A model generated the notes under the pieces. The model saw only the letters and a program-made list of their open reading frames with translations. It had not been told where the DNA came from and ran no database searches. Below are positions 54,501 through 64,000 of a DNA stretch of 64,000 nt, in pieces. The position numbers and the translations under genes are program-made. How positions within the stretch are numbered: the stretch's first letter is position 1; each line of letters starts with the position of its first letter. Source of the stretch: Chelonoidis abingdonii (lineage: Eukaryota > Chordata > Testudines > Testudinidae); assembly GCF_003597395.2 (NCBI RefSeq), contig NC_133790.1:19225410-19289409 (forward strand). Reading direction: 5' to 3'.

Positions 54501-56394
54501 CATATGTAGTAAGAAAACCACCTGCTCCAAGGGGTCTCTGTGCTATGATTGCCCATAGCACCGTGTCCTCCGGACTCTGTGTGTCACTCAAGCAGTACAT
54601 GGAGCCCACCTGCTTTGGCCAGCTCAGCACAATGCTTTGTTGCCCTGAAATGGCCCATGGGAGAAAGGGATGCCAGCAACGCTCCTTGAATCCAGCTTAA
54701 CCTTCACCATTGCTTTGTCTCGGGCTCCCCCTACCCCTCCCTGCTTCCTGCCCTCGGGGCTGGCCCAACCCCCCCTCCCCTGTGTGTGAGGCTGGCATGA
54801 GCCCACACCCCCATTGCCTGCCCCTGCGGGGTCAGCCTGAGGCCTCCTGCTGCCGCCTGGGCTGGGCTGGCCCGGCCTGGCCCAAGCTACTCTCCCAAGC
54901 CCTCCCTCCTGCACAGGGCTGGTGTTGCCGCTTGTCCCCTCTTTCCCTCTCCCCCGCATATGTTCCTCCAGGCCCTGCTAGGGTTCACACACCACTTTTT
55001 AGGCAAAACGGTGCATTTGTCCCATTTGCTCTTGCCAACTGATCCTTAGAAAAGTGACTGTCCTGGCCAAAAGGGGACATATGATCAATCACTCTAGGCT
55101 TTGGCTCAGTGCCTGATCGGCCCTGACAGCAGCGATTGCTGGGATTAGCAGCACTGAACAGGGGGAGGCTGGCCCCTATACTTAGAGGGAGGAGAGTGCT
55201 GGGTTAGGCCCAGCCAGCTCAGACACAGGGGGTGCGGGGTGTCAGACGGAGGGAGATGGGTGGCGGAGGATGCTGCCCAAGGGAAAAAGAGCGAGATGAG
55301 TTCTAACAGAGGGAACAGTGAGGGAGGGGGATGTCAGCAATAGGCCCAACATGAAGGGAGACCTTGGCAAAAGGGAGCTGCATTGGAGAAGCGTGTTTGA
55401 CTTCTAGGCCGCGTAGGCCCCTCCTAGGGACGGACCAGGAATGTGATGCTTGTTGGGGATGGGTGATCAGGTGAGGTCTAAATGTAGACCCAGTCCCAGC
55501 TGCCGTCTCTCTTAGAGTTCCCCTATCAGTGGTTCTCTCACCCAGGACGGTAGCTTTTCACAGGGGCGCAGAGCTGCTTGCGCAAAGTTGCCCTGTCGGG
55601 CGAGATGTCACAGAGAGATGCAGATTGATGCTGCCATGGAGCAGGGCAGGTTTTTGCTTCTGGCTCCAGCAGGAAATATTTGCTCCTCAACCAAAAGCAG
55701 TTCCCTCAAAAGTGGGCCATGCGGCGGAGACACGGGCTCACAAAGCCTGGTGGGAGATGAGGCGATGAAATACTCCCACCATTCCTCTGACGGCACAGTC
55801 ACACGGGCTGGAGCTTGGCTTCTAGCCCTGCGGCCCCCTCTCACCTCCCCGGCCAAGCCAGCATTCCAGAGCGTTCAAACACTGCCATGTTCCCAGACAA
55901 AAATGAAAATGTCAACACAGCCAGGCCTGTGAACACAGCTCAGTTCATTAAGAATAACATTATTCAAACACGGCGGTTCCAGAAAGCCAGAGCGCTACGG
56001 CCAACGTTTTCAGACATGGGTGCGCAGCTGTAGGCACTTATATCCACATGCAAAAATCAGACCCTTGCTCTACGTGAATTTTTGTGCCTAGGGGTGCATA
56101 TTCAAGTTTGAAAATGTTGGCTTCCATCTTTCTGCACCTCTGTTTCCCCAGAATCACAGAACTGGGAGATAGAAGCACCCACCTGTCTGGTCATTGGGTC
56201 CAGCTCCGTAACTGTCACTGGTACTGCAATAGCATGTAAAGCCCCCAACCAGCTCAGCACCCCCATTGTGCCTGGCTTTGCAAAGCCATATTGTACATGA
56301 TGGTCCCTCAGAGCATGGCAAACTGGCACAAGACAGCCAAGCACAAGCAGGCTGGAAAGATAGAGTTAGGGGGTGGGAGTGTGCTGTAAGGGTT

Positions 56395-56587
56395 AGGGCT
56401 CACCCTGGGGCTGTAAGGGCTCACCCTGGGGCTTTAGGGGCTCGCCCTGGGGCTGTAGGAGGTCACCCTGGGGCTGTTAGGGCTCACCGTGGGGCTGTAG
56501 GGCTCTCCCTAGGGCTGCAAGGACTTGCTGTGGAGCTGCTAGGGCTCACCCTGGGGCTGTAGGGCTCGCCCTGCGGCTGTTAGAGCT
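56395..56587. repeat. 20-bp minisatellite
   Basis: Nine units of 20-22 bp near the consensus GGGCTCACCCTGGGGCTGTA. Units 6 and 7 are most diverged. The apparent repetitive peptide in the + strand frame is a by-product. Confidence 0.9.
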
Positions 56588-57041
56588 CCAAGTTGGACTC
56601 TCCACTCTGCGCTTGGAGCAGGGCTTGAGCCTGACTCTCCCATGCTCCAGGCAGGGGAATCCCCTTGCCTCTGGCTCCATAAATATCTAACTAGTTATAC
56701 AGCGGCCAGCTCCCACAGGAGAGCTTGAGAGAGTAGCCAATTGCCTGCTGCTTAGGGACATGGCTTCAAGTCCCTGCTCCAAATCAGGCAGAGCAGTGGT
56801 TTGAATCCCAGTTGCATGTGCTGGGCTATTGGCTGTGATGGGGGAGGTGCGTGGCTCCTGTTTTCCCTGAAACAGGGTGCCCCTGGCTTAGGCGCCTCGC
56901 TCCAGGAGAGGGTACGCAGCAGAGAAACACAAGCAGCGATAGATGCCTCCTTCTAGCCCATCCGTCAGGCCCGGAGGAGCTGGATTTAAGCCCTGCCCCT
57001 CGGTGCAGCATGTCCTACTGTCTAACCTATGTGGCTCCCCC

Positions 57042-57322
57042 TCAGGGTATGTTGACGCTGTGACGGGTGTGTGAGTGCAGCCCCTGTAGACATATCTGAG
57101 CTAGCTTTGATCCAGCTTGATCCCAGCTAGCTTAAGTGACCTTAGCAGTGTAGCTGTGGCAGCGTGGGCTCGCAGCGCCTTCTGTGACCAACCCCACCCA
57201 GGACCCTGAGCAGACGTGAGCGGCGAGCCTGTGCTGTGCTGCTGGGCTTACTCAAGCTAGGTTGGTGCAGGCTGGCTTGGGGATGGCTATGCCTGCTGCA
57301 ATCACACCCTCACTTCACTGGC
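57042..57322. mobile_element. Fold-back (long imperfect inverted-repeat) element
   Basis: The left arm runs from 'CAGGGTATGTTGAC' through 'GGGTGTGTGAGTGCAG' to 'CTAGCTTAAGT'. The right arm read in reverse gives 'GAGGGTGTGATTGCAGCAGG' and ends 'CCTAGCTTGAGT'. The arms of about 80 bases flank about 100 bases. It resembles a turtle MITE. No target duplication was resolved. Confidence 0.5.
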
Positions 57323-60300
57323 TTCTGAGAATCTCTCCTTTCAGCACTTAACTCACCCCGGGCAATGCATGGGGAGCCTGGGCCCACCAGGGAGCAGAGC
57401 AGTCCGGAGCTGTGACAGTGACTCTACCCCAAAGGACCATCTCATCCCCAGGGCTTTCTGCAGACAGCAGAGGGGCAGCACCCTAGAGAGTAACGGTGCT
57501 CAGCAACCAGCACACACATTGTGTGGCTTCGAAATGATCACGCTCCAATGCTTTGGCTGTGCTATGGACCTGGGGGGAGGGCATTAGCTACAGCACAGAC
57601 CCCTCCCAGGTGGCAGACTGAGAAGGGATACAGGGCCTTTAAGAGGGGGTTTAGAGACACAAAGCCAGACTTAGCCCAGCACCTCGCTAGCATTTATAGA
57701 TGGCAGCTTGCTTCCTGCCCAGGGCTGCCCCTGTCTCAGTGAATGACCCTGTCTGATGAGCAGAGCCATGAATGCCACAGGCTGCTAAAGCAACGAGCCC
57801 TCCAGCAGGCTGGAGCAAGGCTTCTTCGTGACCAGGAGTCTGACATGTATGAGGAGCCTGAGACTCACTGGCTGGGGCTAGCAGGATTGGGCCCAGCCCG
57901 TTCACCAAGGGCACTCAGCTCCCATTGGCTTAACTGGAGGGGCTTAGGCCTGCACAGAATCAGGCCTTAAAGAGACGCCTATGTAAGGTGCCTAGCTCAC
58001 ATGCTTGCACTTGCTGCAGCCTGTGTCCTGCAACTGTTGGGGTCCCTGTAGATGGCTACACCAAGTCAGAAAATCCTTCTTCTCCCACTCAGGGCTTAAA
58101 CCATTGATGTTTGGCTGGGAAGTGCTTGTGACTTAACACCATCACTGCTAAGACATAAGCTCTGCCATAGCAATCTCAAGCCCCTCCCTTTGTGGCAACC
58201 TGTCCTCTACTTCCTCTCCCCACTCTAGGGATGCCCCCTTTTCCCAGCAGGCCTTTCAATGCCTGACCCTTTAAATAGGGCAGAGCCAAGCAGCTGCAAC
58301 CCTACTGGAGCCATTTTGTGCTGGTTGCTGCCTTGCTGAGCTGGTGAGTCTCCATAGCGCCTGCTGTGTGTTTGCTAAGAATGTGGGGCTTTCTCCCGGC
58401 TGCCTTGTGCTACTGACAAAGCTGCTCCCTGAAGCTGCCAACATTCCTTCTAAGATCCTTTCATTTTTCCTAAATGCTTTTCCTTGCCCAAGCCCCACTG
58501 GGCTAAATGCAGCCTGGCTGCAGTGCCATTGACACCCCCGCCCTCCGAATTACATGCAGGATGACTTTAGCACATCTGCTTTACACATTCACACCTTGCA
58601 GCATAAATTGATTGCTCCCCTCCACTTTCATGGGCTGGCTAAAAGAGAGGGTAGAAAGCAGGCTATGCCGGTCATCTTGTCTTGTAACTACCTAAACCCA
58701 AGAGAGTAATTTCTGCTTTGAAAAGCTGACCTACAACTCCAGCAGGATGGTTTTTACCAATCGCGTGTCAAAGGTGATAGACATGAGAGAGAACTTGTGC
58801 ATGAGAATTTCTTTACCTCCTGTCTGATTCACTCATTCTCCTTGTCCTCAAAGGATGTCTAAAGCATTTCTTTAGTATGACTAACCTGTGCCAGAATTAG
58901 GCTGTGAATTAACTAGGCCAGAGGCTTTGAATGCTCGTTCACCTCCCACAGTTCTGGGTTGGCTTAGTACATTTGACTGGTACCAGCTGCTTGGTGAGTG
59001 GACAATATGTCTCAGCTCGGAGGGCTGTTCACACAAATGCTGATCACTGCCTGCAAAGAGCTGGAGTGTTTTTCATGATGCCCTGGTGGCATACACAAGG
59101 AGTGCTTTGCACAGCTGGGAAGAGGTGTGATACAGGGCCATTGCTCCTCACTCAGCACAGACATGATTAAATGCAGATCTGAGCCAAAAGCCCTGAATGG
59201 TGGAAAATTCATAAGAAAGCAAATCTGGATCCAAAGGTTCTGGCTGAGACCTCTGTGTATTATGGGCAGATTTGAACTCCAGGGATGGTCAGATCCAGAT
59301 TCTGAACCAGTAGTGCCAATTCAGGTGTTTCGTGGGAGGGGGAAACAAACTCCAGTCCCTTTACTCCCAGACAGCAGGCACCCTATTCCTGTCCTCACTC
59401 ATTCCCTGTTCTCCCCAGGGCTCCTGGGTCTTCCTTGGCTGGGGAGCCTCCCTCTCTCCTACCCCCGCAACATGTGCGCTGGTGTTGTCAGGAGTCAAGT
59501 TCTTGCCAGGCTCCCCTGCACGCTGCCGTACAGAAAGAGAATCCCTGGGTGCTAGGTCACAGCACCATTTGGCTCAGCCACTTCTCAGCATAGGGGAGTG
59601 GCCAGGCCAAGTTGGCTTGGTGGTGTGACCTCATGCACCAGAGCACATCACCTGTATGCGCCAGACTGCTTGGGCAGCACCACACACGTTGGTATGGGAT
59701 CACTGCTTAAAAATGGTCAGGTCGTGACCCGCCCCCCCGCCAGCTCCTTGGCCTATGGAGCTTTGAGCAAGTGCTGAGAACTTGGAGGGGCGTTAATCCT
59801 CACTCCCCCTCCCCCCCCCAACAACAGCAGCCAACCTAACCCTCTCCCCAGATAGGCCTCTCTTCCCAAACAGGCAGCACACATTACACACCCACAGGGC
59901 CCATCAAAGAGAGGAAATTATGAGTCAGCAGGGTTTGATCAGGCAGGACACACAGCTGTTTTGTTGGCACTTGCAGGCTCCCCACAGACCTTAATTATGC
60001 CCAGCTGGTTCTTGTCAGACTCTACAGAACAGCCATGGCAGTCTGCAGTGCCTAAGTCATGCCCGGGGGGTGCAGGTAATTCACGGGAGTGCAGCGTATG
60101 CAGATATTCCTACTGAGAACTCAGAGGAAGGCCTCTGAAGGAGCAGGTAGCTAAGCACGTTAGCCTGACAGGAACTGTGTGCTTCAGTGCATTGATCCTC
60201 ACGTCCCCTTCTCTACCCATCGTCCCTTGGTACCTTACCCACTGCAAGAGGAGCAGAGTGCTTGAGAATCCCTCCCGCTCGGTGCAGAGGACTGCAGCTA

Positions 60301-61040
60301 GTGCTGAACCCTGGGCTCTCATGTGCTGCTGCTGACACAGCTCTGCCTTCCCAGAAGCAAACATGCAATGCTGGCAGCTGAGCGGGCCACAGACATGGTG
60401 ACAAGAACAAAGGTGTGAAGTGACATGGGATCCATTTCACTGACCTGCATTAAAAAGGCTTCCACAGCCGCTGCTTTAAGCATGTACCGCGGAAATAAAA
60501 GTGGAACGCCAGGCATGTAATGGACAGGGGCAGAGAGGGTCTGATGTTTGTGTGAACTGAGGCAGGCATGAAAGGTCTGCGGTGCCTAGGAAATCCCTAA
60601 TTCACTGACCAGCTGGGCCTCTGACTTCCAAGGGGACATGGAGGAAGGTCTGGTGTTTTAATGAATCTAGTTCTATCATTTGTAGTAGTTTTGTTAGCGG
60701 AGCCATTTTCTCCCAGATATTTAAGGCACTGCCTCGGGGGAATGGGTGTTGTCCATCTGGGCACGGAGATTACAGAGAACAGCTGGAGACTGACCGTGGT
60801 GCCAAAAGGATGGATTCATAAACTATGCATCAATATTGCCACCTGCAGATCTGTGGAGAACTGCTGTTCTGCTGCTTCTTCGCCTGCTCTCTTCCACTGG
60901 TGCTGTATTGCCATCAAATGATGCCTTCAGAAGCAGCCAGGCAGTGACATCTAGTGCCCACTGCAGGACAAAGCAGATACGTGCTCTGTCACCCCCCACT
61001 TTACGCAACTATGCTACATGAAACTAAAAAATGTTTAGAG

Positions 61041-61762
61041 CAGGGGCGGGCAAACTTTTTGGCCTGAGGGCTGCATTGGGTTTCACAAATCGTATGGAAG
61101 GCTGGTTAGGGGCAGCTGTGCCTCCCCAGCCAGGTGTGGCCTGGCCCCACTCCCTTTCTGACCCCCCCTTTCTCGCCCCCTGACAGCCCCCCTGCCCCAT
61201 CCACTCCCCTGCTGTCTGTCCCCTGACTGCCTCTGGACCCTCTGACCCTAACTGCCCCCTTGCCGCCCCATCCAACCCTCCCTCCTTCCTGACTGCCCCC
61301 CCAGGGCTCCTGCCCCATCCAACCATCCCTTCTCCCTGACCGCCCCTGGAACTCCTGCTCCCATTCAACCCCCGTTTTCCGCCCCCACCCCTATCCCTAT
61401 CCACACCTCCAGCCCCTGCCCACCCCCTGCTCTCTATCCAACCCCCTTCCACTGTTCCCTGTCCCCTTACCACTCTGCCTGGAGCACTGGTGGCTGGTGG
61501 TGTGGCTACACCAGGACAGGCAGCCATGCCACCCGGCTGGAGCCAGCCACGCACTGTGCAGCACAGAGCACCGGGTCAGGCCGGACTCTGCAGCTGTGCT
61601 GCCCCAGGAGCTCGCAGCCTCGCTGCCCAGAGCATTGCACCCACAGCACAGTGAGCTGAGGCTGCAGGGGAGGGGGAACAGTGGGGGAGGGGCTGGGGGC
61701 TAGCCACCCAGGCCAGGAGCGCAGGGTGCAGGCAGAACGGTCCCGCAGCCTGCCCACCTCTG
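61041..61762. mobile_element. Non-autonomous hAT element with perfect 8-bp target duplication
   Basis: It is flanked by GTTTAGAG at 61033-61040 and 61763-61770, identical. The termini are CAGGGGCGGGCAAACTTTTT at the left and CAGAGGTGGGCAGGCTGCGG on the reverse strand at the right. The 722-bp interior is C-rich on the + strand and diverged, without transposase. The minus-strand frame through it (61024-61554) is a composition artefact. Confidence 0.92.
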
Positions 61763-61924
61763 GTTTAGAGTATTGCAAAAAATGAATTTGCTTTGTGCAG
61801 TTGGTCTTTCGCTTGGGGATGCGAAGACTGGAGGAGATCCTCAGTGCAAGTCTGACTTGTGAAAATACTTCTGTGAATCTCAACCGTGAAGTATGATTTC
61901 AAATCCTTTCTGTAGTGAGGACCT

Positions 61925-62065
61925 ATTCTCCCCAGTTTCCAGGTGAGGACATGGAGTTGCTGAGGTTAGCTGGCTTGCTCAAGGTGCCAGTGTTAGAGCT
62001 GAGAGAGCACCCAGTGGGGTCCTAACTTCCAGCTCCCTGTTCTAAGCACCAGAAAATGCCTAGTC
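61925..62065 (-). repeat. MIR-type SINE fragment
   Basis: 'CCAGTTTCCAGGTGAGGACA', 'GGCTTGCTCAAGGTGCCAGT' and 'AGAGCTGAGAGAGCACCCAG' follow the antisense MIR pattern. Confidence 0.5.
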
Positions 62066-64000
62066 CTCACTTGTGCCATGTGCTAAGTTGCTAATTTTCA
62101 AACTTATTTAGTTCAACCACTTCAGTACGTCAAGCTGCCGAATGTAACCCGAAGCCATGCAGCCTCCATTGTATGCCGGGGACAGGGTCACTAGTGATGA
62201 TGGCTCCGAAGGAAAGAGCCCAGCTTGGCTGCAGGATCAAGGTTCATTTGGCAGGGCTGGCAGTTAAGAGTTGGAGTCACGGGCAGGGGAATAAGCATGG
62301 AACCCCAGGATACTGCTTTTGCTTGTCATGGCAATCATTTCACTGAGGTTCACAGGTAAGACAAAGGGAAGTGAAATCAAGCGGCAGCTACCCATTCAAA
62401 CCGGGTTATTTCCTGTGAGCAGAAGATGCCAAGCCAAACGCCAACTGAGGCATTCAGTTATTTTTCAAGTGTATTACATTCCCTGTGGACACCCACGTTC
62501 CCCCAGGACAGACAGGCAATCTGTACACTTCTCATACTTGTCCCCACAAGACAAGCTCGCGTGCTGCAATGTGACAGGTGTCACCACCTTCTGGCTCCTA
62601 GATCCCACATCAGCTTTTGAATGTCCTGCTTTGTTTCACACAGTGATTGGCAATAACCTGACCTAACCCACACCAGACATCTCACAGGTTTGTTCTTTCT
62701 GAAGAGCTCAAGTTTATTTGGCTTGGCATCTGCACCAGTTACTGGTACAGCTGCTTGTCGGAGCACTAGCTGAGCTTGCTAAAAACCTCAAAGGCGACAG
62801 GAGTCGTCGGGCTTCCGAATGTCCAGGGAGCGCAATGCAACCAAACTCAATGGAACCTTATCCATCCCCAGCATTTAAAATCCTCTCCCCACCACTCCCT
62901 TACGCAAGAGCTGCATCAGAGCAACCCCAATGAACGCTGCTCTGGGTTCATCCAACCAACACAAGGCTCAGTCCCAATTCCTCTCCCAGGGTGGAGCGTG
63001 CTGGCTGCACTGCTCCTCCAGCCAAATCCTGAGGTCTCAACTCAGGCAGCCCTCGGAATATGTCAGCAAGTGGGCCTCTGGGAATGGTTCTGTATCATGG
63101 GAGAGAGGAGTTCCCCAGGAGACTCATTTCCTCCCCACGCAAGGATCCGCACCAAAGAAAGGGCTGGAGATAAGATGGTAATGCAGGAAGATGATGCTTG
63201 CAGTAGACTAATGCAATGACCCTTCACTTCTGGATGCCTCAGTTCCCAGCTGATCAGAGATGACCTCTTTTCAATCTAATCACTCTTAGTTCTCTGTGAG
63301 CTTTTTCTTGCATCCCAAAACCACCACATGCTTTGGGACTAGCAGAAGTGACTGACCAGGACTGTCATGGCAAGGCTGATCCAGGTCACACTGGAGATTC
63401 TTTGGCAGAGTTGTGTGGGAATCTTGTAGTATCTGCTGGGGTCTTGTCTGGCTCTAGCAAGGGTCAATAGCAAGGCACTTTCCCAAGCACTAAAGTGAAC
63501 ACTAAGCAAGTCATTTACAAACAAGGCTGTTCCTGAACGGTGGCCCAGCTGGCCAGGATGAGGAAGTGGCTAGGAGTAGGTGTGCCTCCTAAGGTATCTG
63601 GGAGAAACTTAGACTATCCAGCTTAGGCATGAGATAGACAATCCTCAGAAGGGGAGGTCAAAGCAACCAGACCCCTGTGTGCGCTCTGGTTCTTGTTGCC
63701 TCTGGCAATGAGAGGAGAGCAGAAAACCAGGCAGTGCCAGCAGAGAACGAGTCTGGCGGTGCTCACTTGTTTATTTTAACTTAATACGTAAACATTAAAG
63801 GCCAAACCCTAAGTTCTTACTCAGGTAAAACTCCTCCTCTTGTCACCAGGAGTCTGCCACGAGAAGGACCCTTTGGCTTTGCCCTGTAGCTCCTTACACC
63901 GAAGTAAAGGGCTGGATCCTGGCTTGGATAGGGAGTGGGCTGCTATGCTGCTTTTCTATTTAGTGAGTTTATATCAACGTGGAAAAAAGAAGATACTGGT

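Larger units (their letters stand above)
53336..64000. other. Downstream region without a recognised gene
   Basis: I scanned both strands for exons with known domains, including the homeobox expected if GSC2 followed SLC25A1 as in human, and found none. The block 54700-54960 is C/G-rich but has few CpGs and no promoter signs. Repeats found are listed separately: a minisatellite (56395), a fold-back element (57042), a hAT element (61041) and a MIR (61925). Confidence 0.6.

Noticed and set aside
54624..54959. 111-codon minus-strand frame suggesting a gene or CpG island
   Set aside because: C-rich but CpG-poor, no known domain and no splice or promoter support.
56266..56562. 98-codon frame with repeated AHPGAV units
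   Set aside because: It is the 20-bp minisatellite read in one frame; no gene context or homologue.
61024..61554. 176-codon minus-strand open frame rich in Gly and Arg
   Set aside because: It runs through the C-rich interior of a hAT element and its repetitive composition explains the absence of stops.

Overview
The window is vertebrate nuclear DNA, most likely from a turtle. Both genes are split by GT-AG introns. The intergenic and intronic DNA carries CR1 LINE fragments, a tRNA-headed SINE with a CR1-like tail (the Cry type known from cryptodiran turtles), MIR-type SINEs, hAT and PIF/Harbinger DNA transposons and a Penelope-like retroelement. The turtle call rests on my recognition of these repeats and was not tested by a search. 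I see no CRISPR, operon or prokaryotic structure.

Region 1, 1-14.4 kb: SLC25A1, the mitochondrial citrate/malate carrier, on the + strand. Coding exons 2 to 9 are present (1837-11123) and intact, giving about 280 residues and all three PxDxxK/PxExxK carrier signatures. Exon 1 (start codon, about 30 residues) was not found and probably lies upstream of the window. An antisense tRNA-Leu(CAG)-like sequence sits in intron 5. A hAT element, a CR1 fragment and a Cry-type SINE lie in other introns. Poly(A) signals occur at 12743 and 14386, so the 3' UTR could be up to about 3.3 kb.

Region 2, 14.4-17.8 kb: intergenic DNA with a CR1 fragment, a hAT element nested in an older repeat, and then a GC-rich TATA-box promoter.

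Region 3, 17.8-50.1 kb: a five-exon gene on the + strand coding for a 260-residue secreted protein with a signal peptide, a somatomedin-B domain, a thrombospondin type-1 repeat and a conserved eight-cysteine C-terminal region. The order and cysteine pattern match SBSPON (RPESP), but the sequence is divergent, so I call it an SBSPON-like paralogue. It has an upstream ORF and two tandem splice-site ambiguities. Introns 1 (12.4 kb) and 3 (15.6 kb) are full of transposons. Intron 3 holds CR1 pieces, a decayed Penelope-like element interrupted by a CR1 that is flanked by duplicated target, and a 3.68-kb PIF/Harbinger element with TTA target duplications and palindromic CAGCGCTG boxes near both ends.

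Region 4, 50.1-64 kb: no supported gene. It contains candidate poly(A) signals for the SBSPON-like gene, a 20-bp minisatellite, a fold-back element, a hAT element with a perfect 8-bp target duplication, and a MIR fragment.

The two genes have no evident functional link: one exports citrate from mitochondria and the other encodes a probable extracellular-matrix protein. I found no convincing unknown system. The most unusual items are the SBSPON-like paralogue, the long duplication flanking the CR1 in the Penelope element, the subterminal palindrome arrays of the Harbinger element, and the tRNA-Leu-like sequence.
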